From the NCBI GenBank assembly GCA_050729515.1, contig JBOHLG010000002.1, positions 62,001 to 126,000 on the forward strand: 64,000 bases of DNA, in the 5' to 3' direction. Every line of letters starts with the position of its first letter. Within the stretch, counting starts at the first letter, position 1. The translations under genes were made by a program, and so were the position numbers. Shown in pieces: positions 1 through 7,436 of the stretch. The DNA comes from Acaudatibacter sp050729515. Its GTDB lineage: Bacteria; Pseudomonadota; Alphaproteobacteria; Caulobacterales; Caulobacteraceae. The notes below the pieces were generated by a model, which did no database searches, was not told where the DNA came from, and saw only the letters and a list, made by a program, of their open reading frames with translations.

Positions 1-837
1 GGCCCAGAAGTAGGTGCCGTAGTAGATCAGAAGCCCACCGCCGACGCTGGTCGAGACAGCCGCGACGATCCCGGCGACCACGGCGACCAGGAAATTCCGA
101 TTGCCGAGGGTGCGGACGACCTCGCGGGCCGCCGCGAGGACGCCGGGCCGCGAGACGGAAGGCCGGTGAAGGCGCTTCACCTCGCCCTGGGTGCCGACAG
201 TGGAGACGATGATCGAAACGAAGATCAGGGCGGCGATCGAGGCGGCCATCGGCGCATAGCCGGCCGGATTGAGCTGGCCCTGAGGGAAGCGGGCGGTCCT
301 GGCCAGGAAGATCCCATAGATGAGGACGGCGGCGATCGCGCCGCCGATCGCGCCCAGAAGCCAGCGGTATCCGAGCAGGCGGGTGCGATCGTGATATTCG
401 GGAGCGAGTTCGGGCGCCAGGGCGCCGCTGGGGACCTCGTAGAGGCTGATCGACATGCGGCAAGCCATCACCGTGACGAGCAGCCAGCCGAAAAGACCCG
501 CCTGGGAAAGCCCTCGCGGGGGATCGAAGACGAGGACGGCGGTGAGGCTCACCGGGACCGCCGAGAGGTACATCAGGGGATGGCGGCGCCCCAAGCGCGA
601 GCCGAGATGGTCCGAGAACCAGCCGACCAGCGGGTCCCAGAACGCGTCGACGAAAGTGCAGATGGCGAGCGCCAGGCCGGCCAGGGCCGCGTTGAGCCCA
701 ACGATCTGATTATAGAAGAGAAGGACGAGCCCCCCGGTCTGTAGGAGCGAGGCGTTGGCCATCGAGCCGACACCGTAGAGGACCCGCGTGCCGAACGGCA
801 GGCGCCTGAGTTCCGGCCTCGATCGGGGGGCGGACAT
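1..837 (-). CDS. GPH-family (MFS) sugar:cation symporter, 3' end outside window
   Basis: This is an inner-membrane symporter of the glycoside-pentoside-hexuronide branch of the major facilitator superfamily (MelB-like), expected to move a sugar or related solute with a cation. The reading frame starts at an ATG at 837 (MSAPRSRPELRRLPFGTRV) and stays open to the left edge, giving 279 residues, about 60 percent of the usual length of roughly 450. Hydrophobic helices alternate with loops. The family signature after TM2 is clear around residues 60-80: D-P-L-V-G-W-F-S-D-H, then R-L-G-R-R-H-P. The substrate cannot be read from the sequence. No carbohydrate gene adjoins it on the right; the next gene is a NUDIX hydrolase on the same strand upstream. 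Confidence 0.85.
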   Translation of the reverse strand, partial: MSAPRSRPELRRLPFGTRVLYGVGSMANASLLQTGGLVLLFYNQIVGLNAALAGLALAICTFVDAFWDPLVGWFSDHLGSRLGRRHPLMYLSAVPVSLTAVLVFDPPRGLSQAGLFGWLLVTVMACRMSISLYEVPSGALAPELAPEYHDRTRLLGYRWLLGAIGGAIAAVLIYGIFLARTARFPQGQLNPAGYAPMAASIAALIFVSIIVSTVGTQGEVKRLHRPSVSRPGVLAAAREVVRTLGNRNFLVAVVAGIVAAVSTSVGGGLLIYYGTYFWA

Positions 838-971
838 GACTCTGCAATACCATAGACTCAAAAGTGCGGCTCGGATCCGCGCGCCCCAGCGCGTCCTCAA
901 TTCCGGCCGGTGAAATCTCGCCTGCTGTGAGGTCGCTGTTTCGAGATTGCCGACGCCGGCGCAGATCGCGC

Positions 972-1697
972 CTACAGCTTCTCGATCCGCTGTTTCGCCC
1001 ACCGGAAGCTCAGGGAGGGGACCGGACGGGCGGGGTCGGCGAGGCGGTGGGGGATCTCGGTCAAGACAAAGCGGGTGACGCTCGGAAGATCGAGGCCGAG
1101 GGCCTCCTTGAGCGTGAACCAGGCGATCTCGTCGAGCTCACCGCAGTCGCCCTGCCGATCGAGGCTGACCAGGCGCGCCGCGTCGGCCATGAAGAAGCGG
1201 GCGTCGAAGCGCTTGGGCGAGAAGGGCGGGGTGATCGCCCGGGCGATGAAGGAGAGGGCGGAAAGATCGGCGTGGACGCCCTGGCCGAGGAACGCGCCCC
1301 AGGTTCCCCCCCAGGGTCTTTTCGAGCGCCGGGCCGGGGCGGGCCTGGCGAGGAGGAGCCCGGCCTCTTCGAAGGTCTCGCGCACCGCAGCGAGCGCGAT
1401 CGCCCGGGCCCTCGCGGCCGGCGCGGTCTTGGCGAGCCGCGCGGCGACCTCGGCCGAAAGTTCGCTCGCCGAGGGGGCGCGGAAGTCGCTGCGGTCGAGC
1501 CGGCCGCCCGGAAAGACCCACTTGTCGGGCATGAAGTCGTGGCCGCCGTGGCGCCGGCCCATGAGGACGCGGATCTCCGCGCCGCTGCGGTCCAGAAGGA
1601 TGAGGCTCGCCGCATCCCTCGGCCGCACCGCCGGGCCGGCGCCGGCCGGCCGCACCGGCGCCTCGGAGAGCCCGAGGTTATCTCTGGGAACATTCAT
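972..1697 (-). CDS. NUDIX hydrolase
   Basis: A predicted cytosolic pyrophosphohydrolase of the NUDIX superfamily, 241 aa from the ATG at 1697 (MNVPRDNLGLSEAPVRP). The core begins with a beta strand (ASLILLDR...), then RHGGHDFMPDKWVFPGGRLD, and the Nudix box ends in R-E-T-F-E-E-A-G-L (about residues 130-138), which carries the metal-binding glutamates. The segment between the GG and the REtfEEaG part is longer than in the classic GX5EX7REUXEEXGU box, as in the larger NUDT7/8/19-like and ADP-ribose-type members. The open frame runs 37 codons further upstream, but that extension passes through a 49-nt palindrome, so the internal ATG is preferred. The substrate (CoA derivative, nucleotide sugar or other) is unknown. 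Confidence 0.85.
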   Translation of the reverse strand: MNVPRDNLGLSEAPVRPAGAGPAVRPRDAASLILLDRSGAEIRVLMGRRHGGHDFMPDKWVFPGGRLDRSDFRAPSASELSAEVAARLAKTAPAARARAIALAAVRETFEEAGLLLARPAPARRSKRPWGGTWGAFLGQGVHADLSALSFIARAITPPFSPKRFDARFFMADAARLVSLDRQGDCGELDEIAWFTLKEALGLDLPSVTRFVLTEIPHRLADPARPVPSLSFRWAKQRIEKL

Positions 1698-1750
1698 CCT
1701 TCCACTCTGCTCCGGCGGGCGCTCCCGGCAAACCCTCACGCCGGGGCCCA

Positions 1751-1799
1751 GTGCATTTCCTGAGCGAAGCGAAGTCGCTTCGCCCAAGAGGAAATGCAC
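1751..1799. repeat. 49-nt near-perfect palindrome
   Basis: Outer arms of 11 nt (GTGCATTTCCT and AGGAAATGCAC) flank inner arms of 9 nt (GCGAAGCGA and TCGCTTCGC) around a 2-nt centre. It lies between the divergent NUDIX and BNR genes, just upstream of the NUDIX start. It could be a REP-like element or a strong hairpin in a transcript. It has no T-run of a classical terminator. Confidence 0.8.
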
Positions 1800-1814
1800 C
1801 AGATTCAAGGTCCT

Positions 1815-1863
1815 GAGCGCATCCTGCTGGCACCAGGGTTTCCAACCTTTGCGGGATGCGCTC
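1815..1863. repeat. Second long hairpin next to the 1751 palindrome
   Basis: Arms of 13 nt (1815-1827, GAGCGCATCCTGC, and 1851-1863, GCGGGATGCGCTC) pair with a single mismatch. An inner stem (AGGGTT/AACCTT with one wobble pair) closes a 3-nt loop. Together with the palindrome 15 nt to its left it forms a tandem hairpin block in the NUDIX/BNR intergenic region, suggestive of a REP-type doublet. Confidence 0.7.
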
Positions 1864-1927
1864 CGGCCGTCTGGCGAATGGGGCGAGGAGGCGGCTATAG
1901 TGGCGGCCCACGGGAGGGAGAAAGGCC

Positions 1928-3049
1928 ATGAGCCAGAGCGTGAGACTCCTCATCGGCACCCGGAAGGGGGCCTGGATCGCCTCGAGCGACGAGGCGCGAA
2001 AGAGCTGGACGCTCAAGGGGCCCAGCCACCTGGGCGAGATCGTCCATCACCTGGTGGTCGATCCCAGAACCGGCGGGACCATGCTGATGGCGGCCTCCAC
2101 CGGCCATCTTGGCCCCACCGTCTTCCGCTCCATCGATCACGGCGAGACCTGGAAGGAGGCAACGAGGCCGCCGGCCTTCGTCACCGGCGAGACCGCCGGC
2201 AGGTCGGTGCACCACACCTTCTGGGTCGAGCCGGGCCACGCCAGCGAGCCGGGGGTGTGGTGGGCGGGGACCTCGCCCCCCGGCCTCTTTGTCAGCGACG
2301 ACGACGGCCGCTCCTGGGAAAGCGTCGCCGGGTTCAACGATCATCCGATGTACAAGAACTGGGTTCCGGTCGAATCCGGAACGCCCGACGGCCCGCTGCT
2401 CAACCAGATCGTCATCGATCCGCGGGACGCCAGGCACATGTACATCGCCACCTCCACCGGCGGGGTCTTCGAGAGCCATGACCGGGCCGCGACCTGGTCG
2501 CCGCTCAACAAAGGCGTGGAGGCGAACTTCCTTCCCGATCCCTATCCCGAATACGGCCAGGACGCCCATTTCATCGCGCTCGCGCCCGCGCGGCCGGATC
2601 GCCTGTGGCAGCAGAACCACTGCGGCATCTACCGGCTCGACCGGCCGGAGGAGACCTGGGAGCGGATCGGCAAGGCCATGCCGCGCAAGATCGGCGACAT
2701 CGGCTTCACCATCGTCCCGCATCCGCGACAGGCCGACGCCGCCTACGTCTTTCCCATGGACGGCACCGAGGCCTGGCCGAGGACCAGTCCCGGAGGCAAG
2801 CCGGCGGTCTATCGCACCAGTGACGCCGGAAAGAGCTGGGAGCGGCTCGACCGCGGATTTCCCTCCGAGCAGGCGTGGTTCACGGTCAAGCGCCAGGCGT
2901 TCTGCGCCGACGGCGGCGATCCGCTCGGCCTCTATCTGGGGGCGACCAACGGCGAGGTGTGGGCGAGCGGCGACGAGGGCGGGAGCTGGAAGCGCCTCTT
3001 CGCCCATCTTCCCGAAATCTATTCGGTGGTCGCCGCGCCCAATCCATGA
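1928..3049 (+). CDS. BNR/sortilin-type beta-propeller protein
   Basis: A 373-aa protein made of repeated beta-propeller blades with Asp-box (BNR) motifs: SIDHGETWKE, SDDDGRSWES, SHDRAATWSP, TSDAGKSWER and SGDEGGSWKR, spread from about residue 75 to 355. Such proteins are often labelled glycosyl hydrolase or exo-sialidase, but the Asp boxes are structural and no sialidase catalytic set is evident, so no enzymatic role is claimed. There is no signal peptide (MSQSVRLLIGTRKGAWIAS), so a cytosolic location is likely. A GGGAGG-like ribosome site lies just upstream of the ATG. The stop overlaps the start of the next gene (ATGA at 3046), indicating translational coupling to the MoaD/ThiS-like protein. 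Confidence 0.8.
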   Translation: MSQSVRLLIGTRKGAWIASSDEARKSWTLKGPSHLGEIVHHLVVDPRTGGTMLMAASTGHLGPTVFRSIDHGETWKEATRPPAFVTGETAGRSVHHTFWVEPGHASEPGVWWAGTSPPGLFVSDDDGRSWESVAGFNDHPMYKNWVPVESGTPDGPLLNQIVIDPRDARHMYIATSTGGVFESHDRAATWSPLNKGVEANFLPDPYPEYGQDAHFIALAPARPDRLWQQNHCGIYRLDRPEETWERIGKAMPRKIGDIGFTIVPHPRQADAAYVFPMDGTEAWPRTSPGGKPAVYRTSDAGKSWERLDRGFPSEQAWFTVKRQAFCADGGDPLGLYLGATNGEVWASGDEGGSWKRLFAHLPEIYSVVAAPNP

Positions 3050-3309
3050 TCCGGGTTTCCATTCCGAGCCAGCTCCAGGGCTACTGCGGAGGGGCCTCTC
3101 GCCTGGAGGCGAAAGGCGCCACCGTGGACGAGGTCCTGAGGGACCTCGACGCCCGGTTTATCGGCCTTCGGTTTCGAATGGTCGACGAACAGGACCGCAT
3201 CCGCCGTCATGTGCGCCTCTTCGTGGGAAGCGAGGAGGTGCGCGACGTCGCCCTTCCCCTCGAGCCGGGGGCGGAGTTGATGATCTTCGGGGCGCTCAGC
3301 GGCGGGTGA
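3046..3309 (+). CDS. MoaD/ThiS family small sulfur-carrier-like protein
   Basis: An 87-aa beta-grasp protein ending in ...IFGALSGG. The terminal Gly-Gly is the hallmark of MoaD/ThiS sulfur carriers, which are adenylated by an E1-like enzyme and then thiocarboxylated for molybdopterin, thiamine or cysteine synthesis. N-terminal residues MIRVSIPSQLQGYCGG and the TVDEVLRDLDARF helix match the family layout. The start is fixed by the ATGA overlap with the BNR gene. No MoaE, ThiG, CysM or E1 partner is nearby. Pairing with a BNR-propeller gene suggests a dedicated, unassigned sulfur-transfer use; that is inference. Confidence 0.8.
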   Translation: MIRVSIPSQLQGYCGGASRLEAKGATVDEVLRDLDARFIGLRFRMVDEQDRIRRHVRLFVGSEEVRDVALPLEPGAELMIFGALSGG

Positions 3310-3327
3310 GGGCCTCGCCTTCGCCCC

Positions 3328-4002
3328 TCACCGCAACAGGAACCCGGCCCCGTCGGTCAGGAAGTGGGCGATCATGTTGCAGGGAAGATCGCGCCGCCAC
3401 AGCCAGAGCAGGGCGAGCACCAGGCCGACCGCGGCGACCGGAATGAGCTGGGCCGGTCCCCAATAGGAGAAGTGGGCGGCGCTGAAGGCGGCGATCGAGA
3501 CGATGACGGCCAGGATGCGGCTCCCGGTCAGGCCCGCCACCCGCGAGATCGTATAGCCGCGGTAGATGATCTCCTCGCAGACCGCGGCCCGGACGACGAT
3601 CTCGAGCCGCTCGCCAAAGGGCAGGCGAAGGATTCCACCGGCGGCGCCGCCATTGAAGTGGAGTTGGAGGGCCGGGAAAATCACCGCAGTGCAGACCGCC
3701 ATGACGGCGAGCATGACGATCGCGGCGGGGATCGCGATGGCGAGCGACTTCCAGGTGGGGCGGACAAGACCGAGGCTCGCCGAGGGCTTGGCCTCGATGA
3801 GCCGCCCCCAGGCGAGGACGGCGGCGATGAGGATCCACCACGGTGCCTCGTGAACGGCGAAACCGGAAGGATCGGCCGGAATCGCCGCGCCATGATTGAG
3901 TCCGACGAGGAGTTCGGGAATCCCGATCGCGATGACGAGGCCGACGATCGCGACGATAGCGCCCCGACCCCTTCCCCCAATGCGCATGCTCGCGGAGGTC
4001 AT
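3328..4002 (-). CDS. CPBP family intramembrane glutamic endopeptidase
   Basis: A multi-pass membrane protease of the CPBP (CAAX protease/bacteriocin-processing, Abi) family, about 224 aa from the ATG at 4002; an in-frame GTG at 4062 and an ATG at 3987 are alternatives. The conserved motifs are present in order: E-E-I-I-Y-R-G-Y (motif 1, catalytic glutamates and Arg), F-S-A-A-H-F-S-Y (motif 2, His) and N-M-I-A-H-F (motif 3, His). Several hydrophobic helices precede motif 1. It is divergent from the Nramp-like gene and convergent with the MoaD/ThiS-like gene (18-bp gap). Substrate unknown. Confidence 0.85.
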   Translation of the reverse strand: MTSASMRIGGRGRGAIVAIVGLVIAIGIPELLVGLNHGAAIPADPSGFAVHEAPWWILIAAVLAWGRLIEAKPSASLGLVRPTWKSLAIAIPAAIVMLAVMAVCTAVIFPALQLHFNGGAAGGILRLPFGERLEIVVRAAVCEEIIYRGYTISRVAGLTGSRILAVIVSIAAFSAAHFSYWGPAQLIPVAAVGLVLALLWLWRRDLPCNMIAHFLTDGAGFLLR

Positions 4003-4135
4003 GGCGTCCCGTTGCGGTCTTGGCGGCGGCGCGTCAAGAGGCCCGAATTCAAACCGAGACACGACCGGCGTGGACTTGAAGTCGCGTTCTTTCGCTCTTA
4101 AGAACTATTCGCATCAACAGGATCGAGGGCCGCCC

Positions 4136-5395
4136 TTGGCCGAGCTTCAGGCGCTGGCGCCTCGCGTTTCACCGACAGGTCGCCTGGCCCGCTTCGTCGC
4201 CGTGCTCGGGCCCGGGCTGGTGGTCATGCTCGCCGACACCGATGTGGGCAGCATCATCACCGCCGGCCAGAGCGGGGTGCAGTGGGGGTACCGTCTGCTC
4301 CTCCTGCAGGCGGTGCTGGTGCCGATCCTCTACATGGTCCAGGAGCTCACCGTCCGCCTCGGCGTCTTCACCGGCAAGGGCCACGGCGAGCTGATCGCGG
4401 CGACCTTCGGACGGACCTGGGCGTGGGTCTCGGTCGCGGGCCTGGCGATCGCCACCACCGGGGCCCTTCTCACCGAGCTTTCCGGGGTGGCCGGCGTGGG
4501 CGAACTCTACGGCGTACCGCGCTGGGCGAGCCTGGCGCTCGCCGGCGGCGCGCTGATGGCCATCGTGCTCACCGGCTCCTATCGCCGGGTGGAGCGGATC
4601 GCCATCCTCATCGGGCTTTTCGAACTGGCGTTCTTCGGGGTGGCGTGGGCGGCGAAGCCGGACCTCTCGCAGATGGCGAGGCAGGCGGTGACCATTCCCA
4701 TCGCCAACCGCGCCTACCTCTATCTGGTCGCCGCCAACATCGGGGCCGTCATCATGCCCTGGATGGTCTTCTACCAGCAGTCGGCGATCGCCGATAAGAA
4801 GCTGGCGGCCGAGCACTTCACCGCGGCGCGATGGGATACCGCCATCGGCGCGCTCCTGACCCAGCTCGTCATGGCCGCGGTGCTCATCGCCGCCGCCGCC
4901 ACCCTCACCGCGCATCACGCCGGGGCCTCGCTCTCCAGCGTCGGCGATCTCTCCTCGGCGCTCACTCCCTGGCTTGGCGAGAAGTGGGGGCGGCTGGTGT
5001 TTGGCCTGGGCGTGGTCGGCGCAGGGATGGTGGCGGCCATCGTCTCCTCCTTGGCTCTGGCCTGGGGCCTGGGAGAAGTCACCGGATACCGGCGCTCACT
5101 CGAGCATCATCCCTTCGAGGCCAAGTGGTTCTACGGCGTCTATGCGCTCTGCGTGGCGGGGGGCTGCGTCCTCGTCGGCCTGTGGCCGGATCTGGTGGGC
5201 CTCAACCTCGGGGTGCAGGTGATGAACGCTTTCCTGCTGCCGCTCGTCCTGGGATTCCTGATCGCGCTCGCCGCCACCGCCCTCCCCGCGAAGGTGAGGC
5301 TCAGGGGCGCCTACCTCTGGGCGGTGATCGTCGTGGCGGGCGCGACCTCCCTGTTGGGCGTGTTCGGCGGCCTTTCGGGGATCGGGATCTTCTGA
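4136..5395 (+). CDS. Divergent Nramp-family divalent metal transporter
   Basis: An integral membrane protein of about 419 aa with the 11-12 helices of the Nramp/LeuT fold. The start is taken as TTG at 4136 (LAELQALAPR...), 7 nt after GAGGG; no ATG fits better, so the start is uncertain. The TM1 metal-binding motif, normally D-P-G-N, reads D-T-D-V-G-S (about residues 36-41), and the TM6 M-P-H motif reads M-P-W-M-V-F. The first Asp and the TM6 Met are kept, but the Asn and His are not, so ion selectivity may differ from Mn/Fe. The 3' end overlaps rnr convergently by 95 bp. Confidence 0.8.
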   Translation: MAELQALAPRVSPTGRLARFVAVLGPGLVVMLADTDVGSIITAGQSGVQWGYRLLLLQAVLVPILYMVQELTVRLGVFTGKGHGELIAATFGRTWAWVSVAGLAIATTGALLTELSGVAGVGELYGVPRWASLALAGGALMAIVLTGSYRRVERIAILIGLFELAFFGVAWAAKPDLSQMARQAVTIPIANRAYLYLVAANIGAVIMPWMVFYQQSAIADKKLAAEHFTAARWDTAIGALLTQLVMAAVLIAAAATLTAHHAGASLSSVGDLSSALTPWLGEKWGRLVFGLGVVGAGMVAAIVSSLALAWGLGEVTGYRRSLEHHPFEAKWFYGVYALCVAGGCVLVGLWPDLVGLNLGVQVMNAFLLPLVLGFLIALAATALPAKVRLRGAYLWAVIVVAGATSLLGVFGGLSGIGIF

Positions 5396-7436
5396 GGACC
5401 GAGGCGGGCTCGGGCTCGCTCAGCATCTCGAAGATGAGGCCGCCGGTCAGGGGCGCGGCCTCCTTGAGGCGCACTTCGACCTCGGCGCCCAGTCGCCAGA
5501 CCGCGCCGCTGCGCTCGCCCACGAGCACATGGGCGCCCTCTTCGTGAATCCAGTATTCGCTCCCCAGGGCGGCGATGGGAATGAGGCCGTCGGCGCCGGT
5601 CTCGGCGAGGCGCACGAAGAGGCCGAAACGGGTCACCCCGACGATCCGGCCCGCAAAGACCGCCCCCAGGCGGCTCTCGAGGAAGGCGGCGACATAGCGG
5701 TCGGCGGCGTCGCGTTCGGCGGCCATGCCCCGTCGCTCGGCAAGGGTGATCCGCTCGGCGAGGTCGGCGAGGCCGGCGCCTTGGGCGCGCGTCAGGCCAT
5801 CGGGGCCCAGGGCGAGGGCCTCGATGAGGCCGCGGTGGACGGTGAGGTCGGCGTAGCGGCGAATAGGCGAGGTGAAGTGGGCGTAGCGGTCGAGTCCGAG
5901 CCCGAAATGGCCGAGGTTGTCGGCGGAGTAGCGGGCCTGCATCTGGGTGCGCAGGACCACTTCGTTGACGATCTCGCCGTGGGGTCCGCCGCGGGTTTTC
6001 TCGAGAAGCCGGTTGAAGCGGGCTGGCGTCGCCGCTTCGCCCATGGACCAGGGGATGTCGAGGCTGACGAGGAAATCGGCCAGAGCCCGGAGCTTCTCCT
6101 CGCTGGGCGGCTCGTGAACCCGAAAGATGAGCGGAACCTTGCGCCGCTCGAGGGTCTCGGCGGCGCAGACATTGGCCGCGATCATCATGGTCTCGATGAG
6201 GCGATGGGCGTCGAGCTGGGCGCGGGGGCGGATCTCGACGACCTCGCCGGCTTCGCCCAGAACGATCCGCCGCTCGGCGCTCTCGAGGGCCAGCTGGGCG
6301 CCACGAGCGCTTTGGGCGCGGCCGGTCTCGATCGTCCGCCACGCCTTCCAAAGAGGCTCGAGGACGCCCGCAAGAAGCGGTCCGGTCGCCTCGTCGGGCG
6401 CGCCGTCAAGGGCGGCCTGGGCCTGTTCGTAGGCGAGCGCCGCGGCCGAGCGCATCAGGGCCCGCTCGAAGCGATGGCTTCGCCGCCTCCCAAGGGAATC
6501 GAAACTCATCCTCACCGCCAGGCAGGCGCGGTCGACGCCTGAGTGAAGCGAACAAAGACCAGCGGAGAGGCGCTCGGGAAGCATGGGCTCGACCCGGTCG
6601 GGAAAATAGACGCTGTTGCCCTTCTCCCTGGCCGCCCGGTCGAGGGCCGAACCGGCGCGCACGAAATGGGCGACGTCGGCGATGGCGACCCACACGATCC
6701 AGCCCGCCTTGTTGGCCGGATCGGGGTCAGGCTCGGCGAAGACGGCGTCGTCGCGGTCGCGGGCGTCGGCCGGATCGATGGTGACGAAGGGCAGATGGCG
6801 CAGATCGGCGCGGCCCCGCGTGTCGGGCTCGGCGAGGGCTTCGGCTTCGGCCAGGGCCTCGCTCGAAAAACCGGTCGGGACGCCATGGCTGTGGATGGCG
6901 ATGAGGGAAGCGGCCCTCGGATCGCGCTCGGTTCCCACCACCTCGACGAGCCGGCCGCGCTTGGGTCCATGGGGCGATCCGCCGCCGGCGTCGATGCGAG
7001 CCAGGACGAGATCGCCGTCGCGGACCTTGGCCGCCTCGGGTCCGGAAAGGACGATGGAGGCGCGGGAGCGGCGATCCACAGGCTCGATCCGGGTTTCGCC
7101 GCGAGAGCGCCGGGCGACGCCCAGAACCTGATGGGCGCTCTGGCCCAGTTTCTTGATCAACCGGGCTTCGGTTTCCCCGGCCTCGGAGATCTCGAAGCGG
7201 GCGAGGATGCGTTCGCCGACCGCCGGCGCGCCGGCCGACGCCTCCGACTTGGAAGGGGAGAGGCGGACGAGCGCCTCCTCGCGCCGGCCCGAGGCGGCGC
7301 GGACGAAGAGATCGCCGTCGCCGTCGCGCTCGACGATCTCGGCGACCGCGACGTAGGGCTCGGAGGGCCGTCGACGTCGCGGCCCGGGGCGGTGATCCCG
7401 GCGCGGCGCTCTGCTCGGCGGCCGCGAGCCTTTCAA
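5301..7436 (-). CDS. rnr: Ribonuclease R (RNB-domain 3'-5' exoribonuclease)
   Basis: A processive 3'-5' exoribonuclease of the RNase II/R family, 711 aa, cytosolic. The RNB catalytic signature is clear at about residues 218-230 (T-I-D-P-A-D-A-R-D-R-D-D-A), containing the Mg-binding aspartates. The conserved AHFTSPIRRYADLTVHR segment lies near residue 515. A C-terminal S1 domain (AGRIVGVTRFGLFVRL) is followed by a basic Arg/Pro tail typical of RNase R. The N-terminus is short, without an obvious helix-turn-helix, and starts with a basic stretch. The start overlaps the topA stop as ATGA (7433-7436), marking it as the last gene of the ruvX-rnr operon. Confidence 0.95.
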   Translation of the reverse strand: MKGSRPPSRAPRRDHRPGPRRRRPSEPYVAVAEIVERDGDGDLFVRAASGRREEALVRLSPSKSEASAGAPAVGERILARFEISEAGETEARLIKKLGQSAHQVLGVARRSRGETRIEPVDRRSRASIVLSGPEAAKVRDGDLVLARIDAGGGSPHGPKRGRLVEVVGTERDPRAASLIAIHSHGVPTGFSSEALAEAEALAEPDTRGRADLRHLPFVTIDPADARDRDDAVFAEPDPDPANKAGWIVWVAIADVAHFVRAGSALDRAAREKGNSVYFPDRVEPMLPERLSAGLCSLHSGVDRACLAVRMSFDSLGRRRSHRFERALMRSAAALAYEQAQAALDGAPDEATGPLLAGVLEPLWKAWRTIETGRAQSARGAQLALESAERRIVLGEAGEVVEIRPRAQLDAHRLIETMMIAANVCAAETLERRKVPLIFRVHEPPSEEKLRALADFLVSLDIPWSMGEAATPARFNRLLEKTRGGPHGEIVNEVVLRTQMQARYSADNLGHFGLGLDRYAHFTSPIRRYADLTVHRGLIEALALGPDGLTRAQGAGLADLAERITLAERRGMAAERDAADRYVAAFLESRLGAVFAGRIVGVTRFGLFVRLAETGADGLIPIAALGSEYWIHEEGAHVLVGERSGAVWRLGAEVEVRLKEAAPLTGGLIFEMLSEPEPASVLRRSRSPKGRRTRPTGRSRPPRRSPPRGRRP

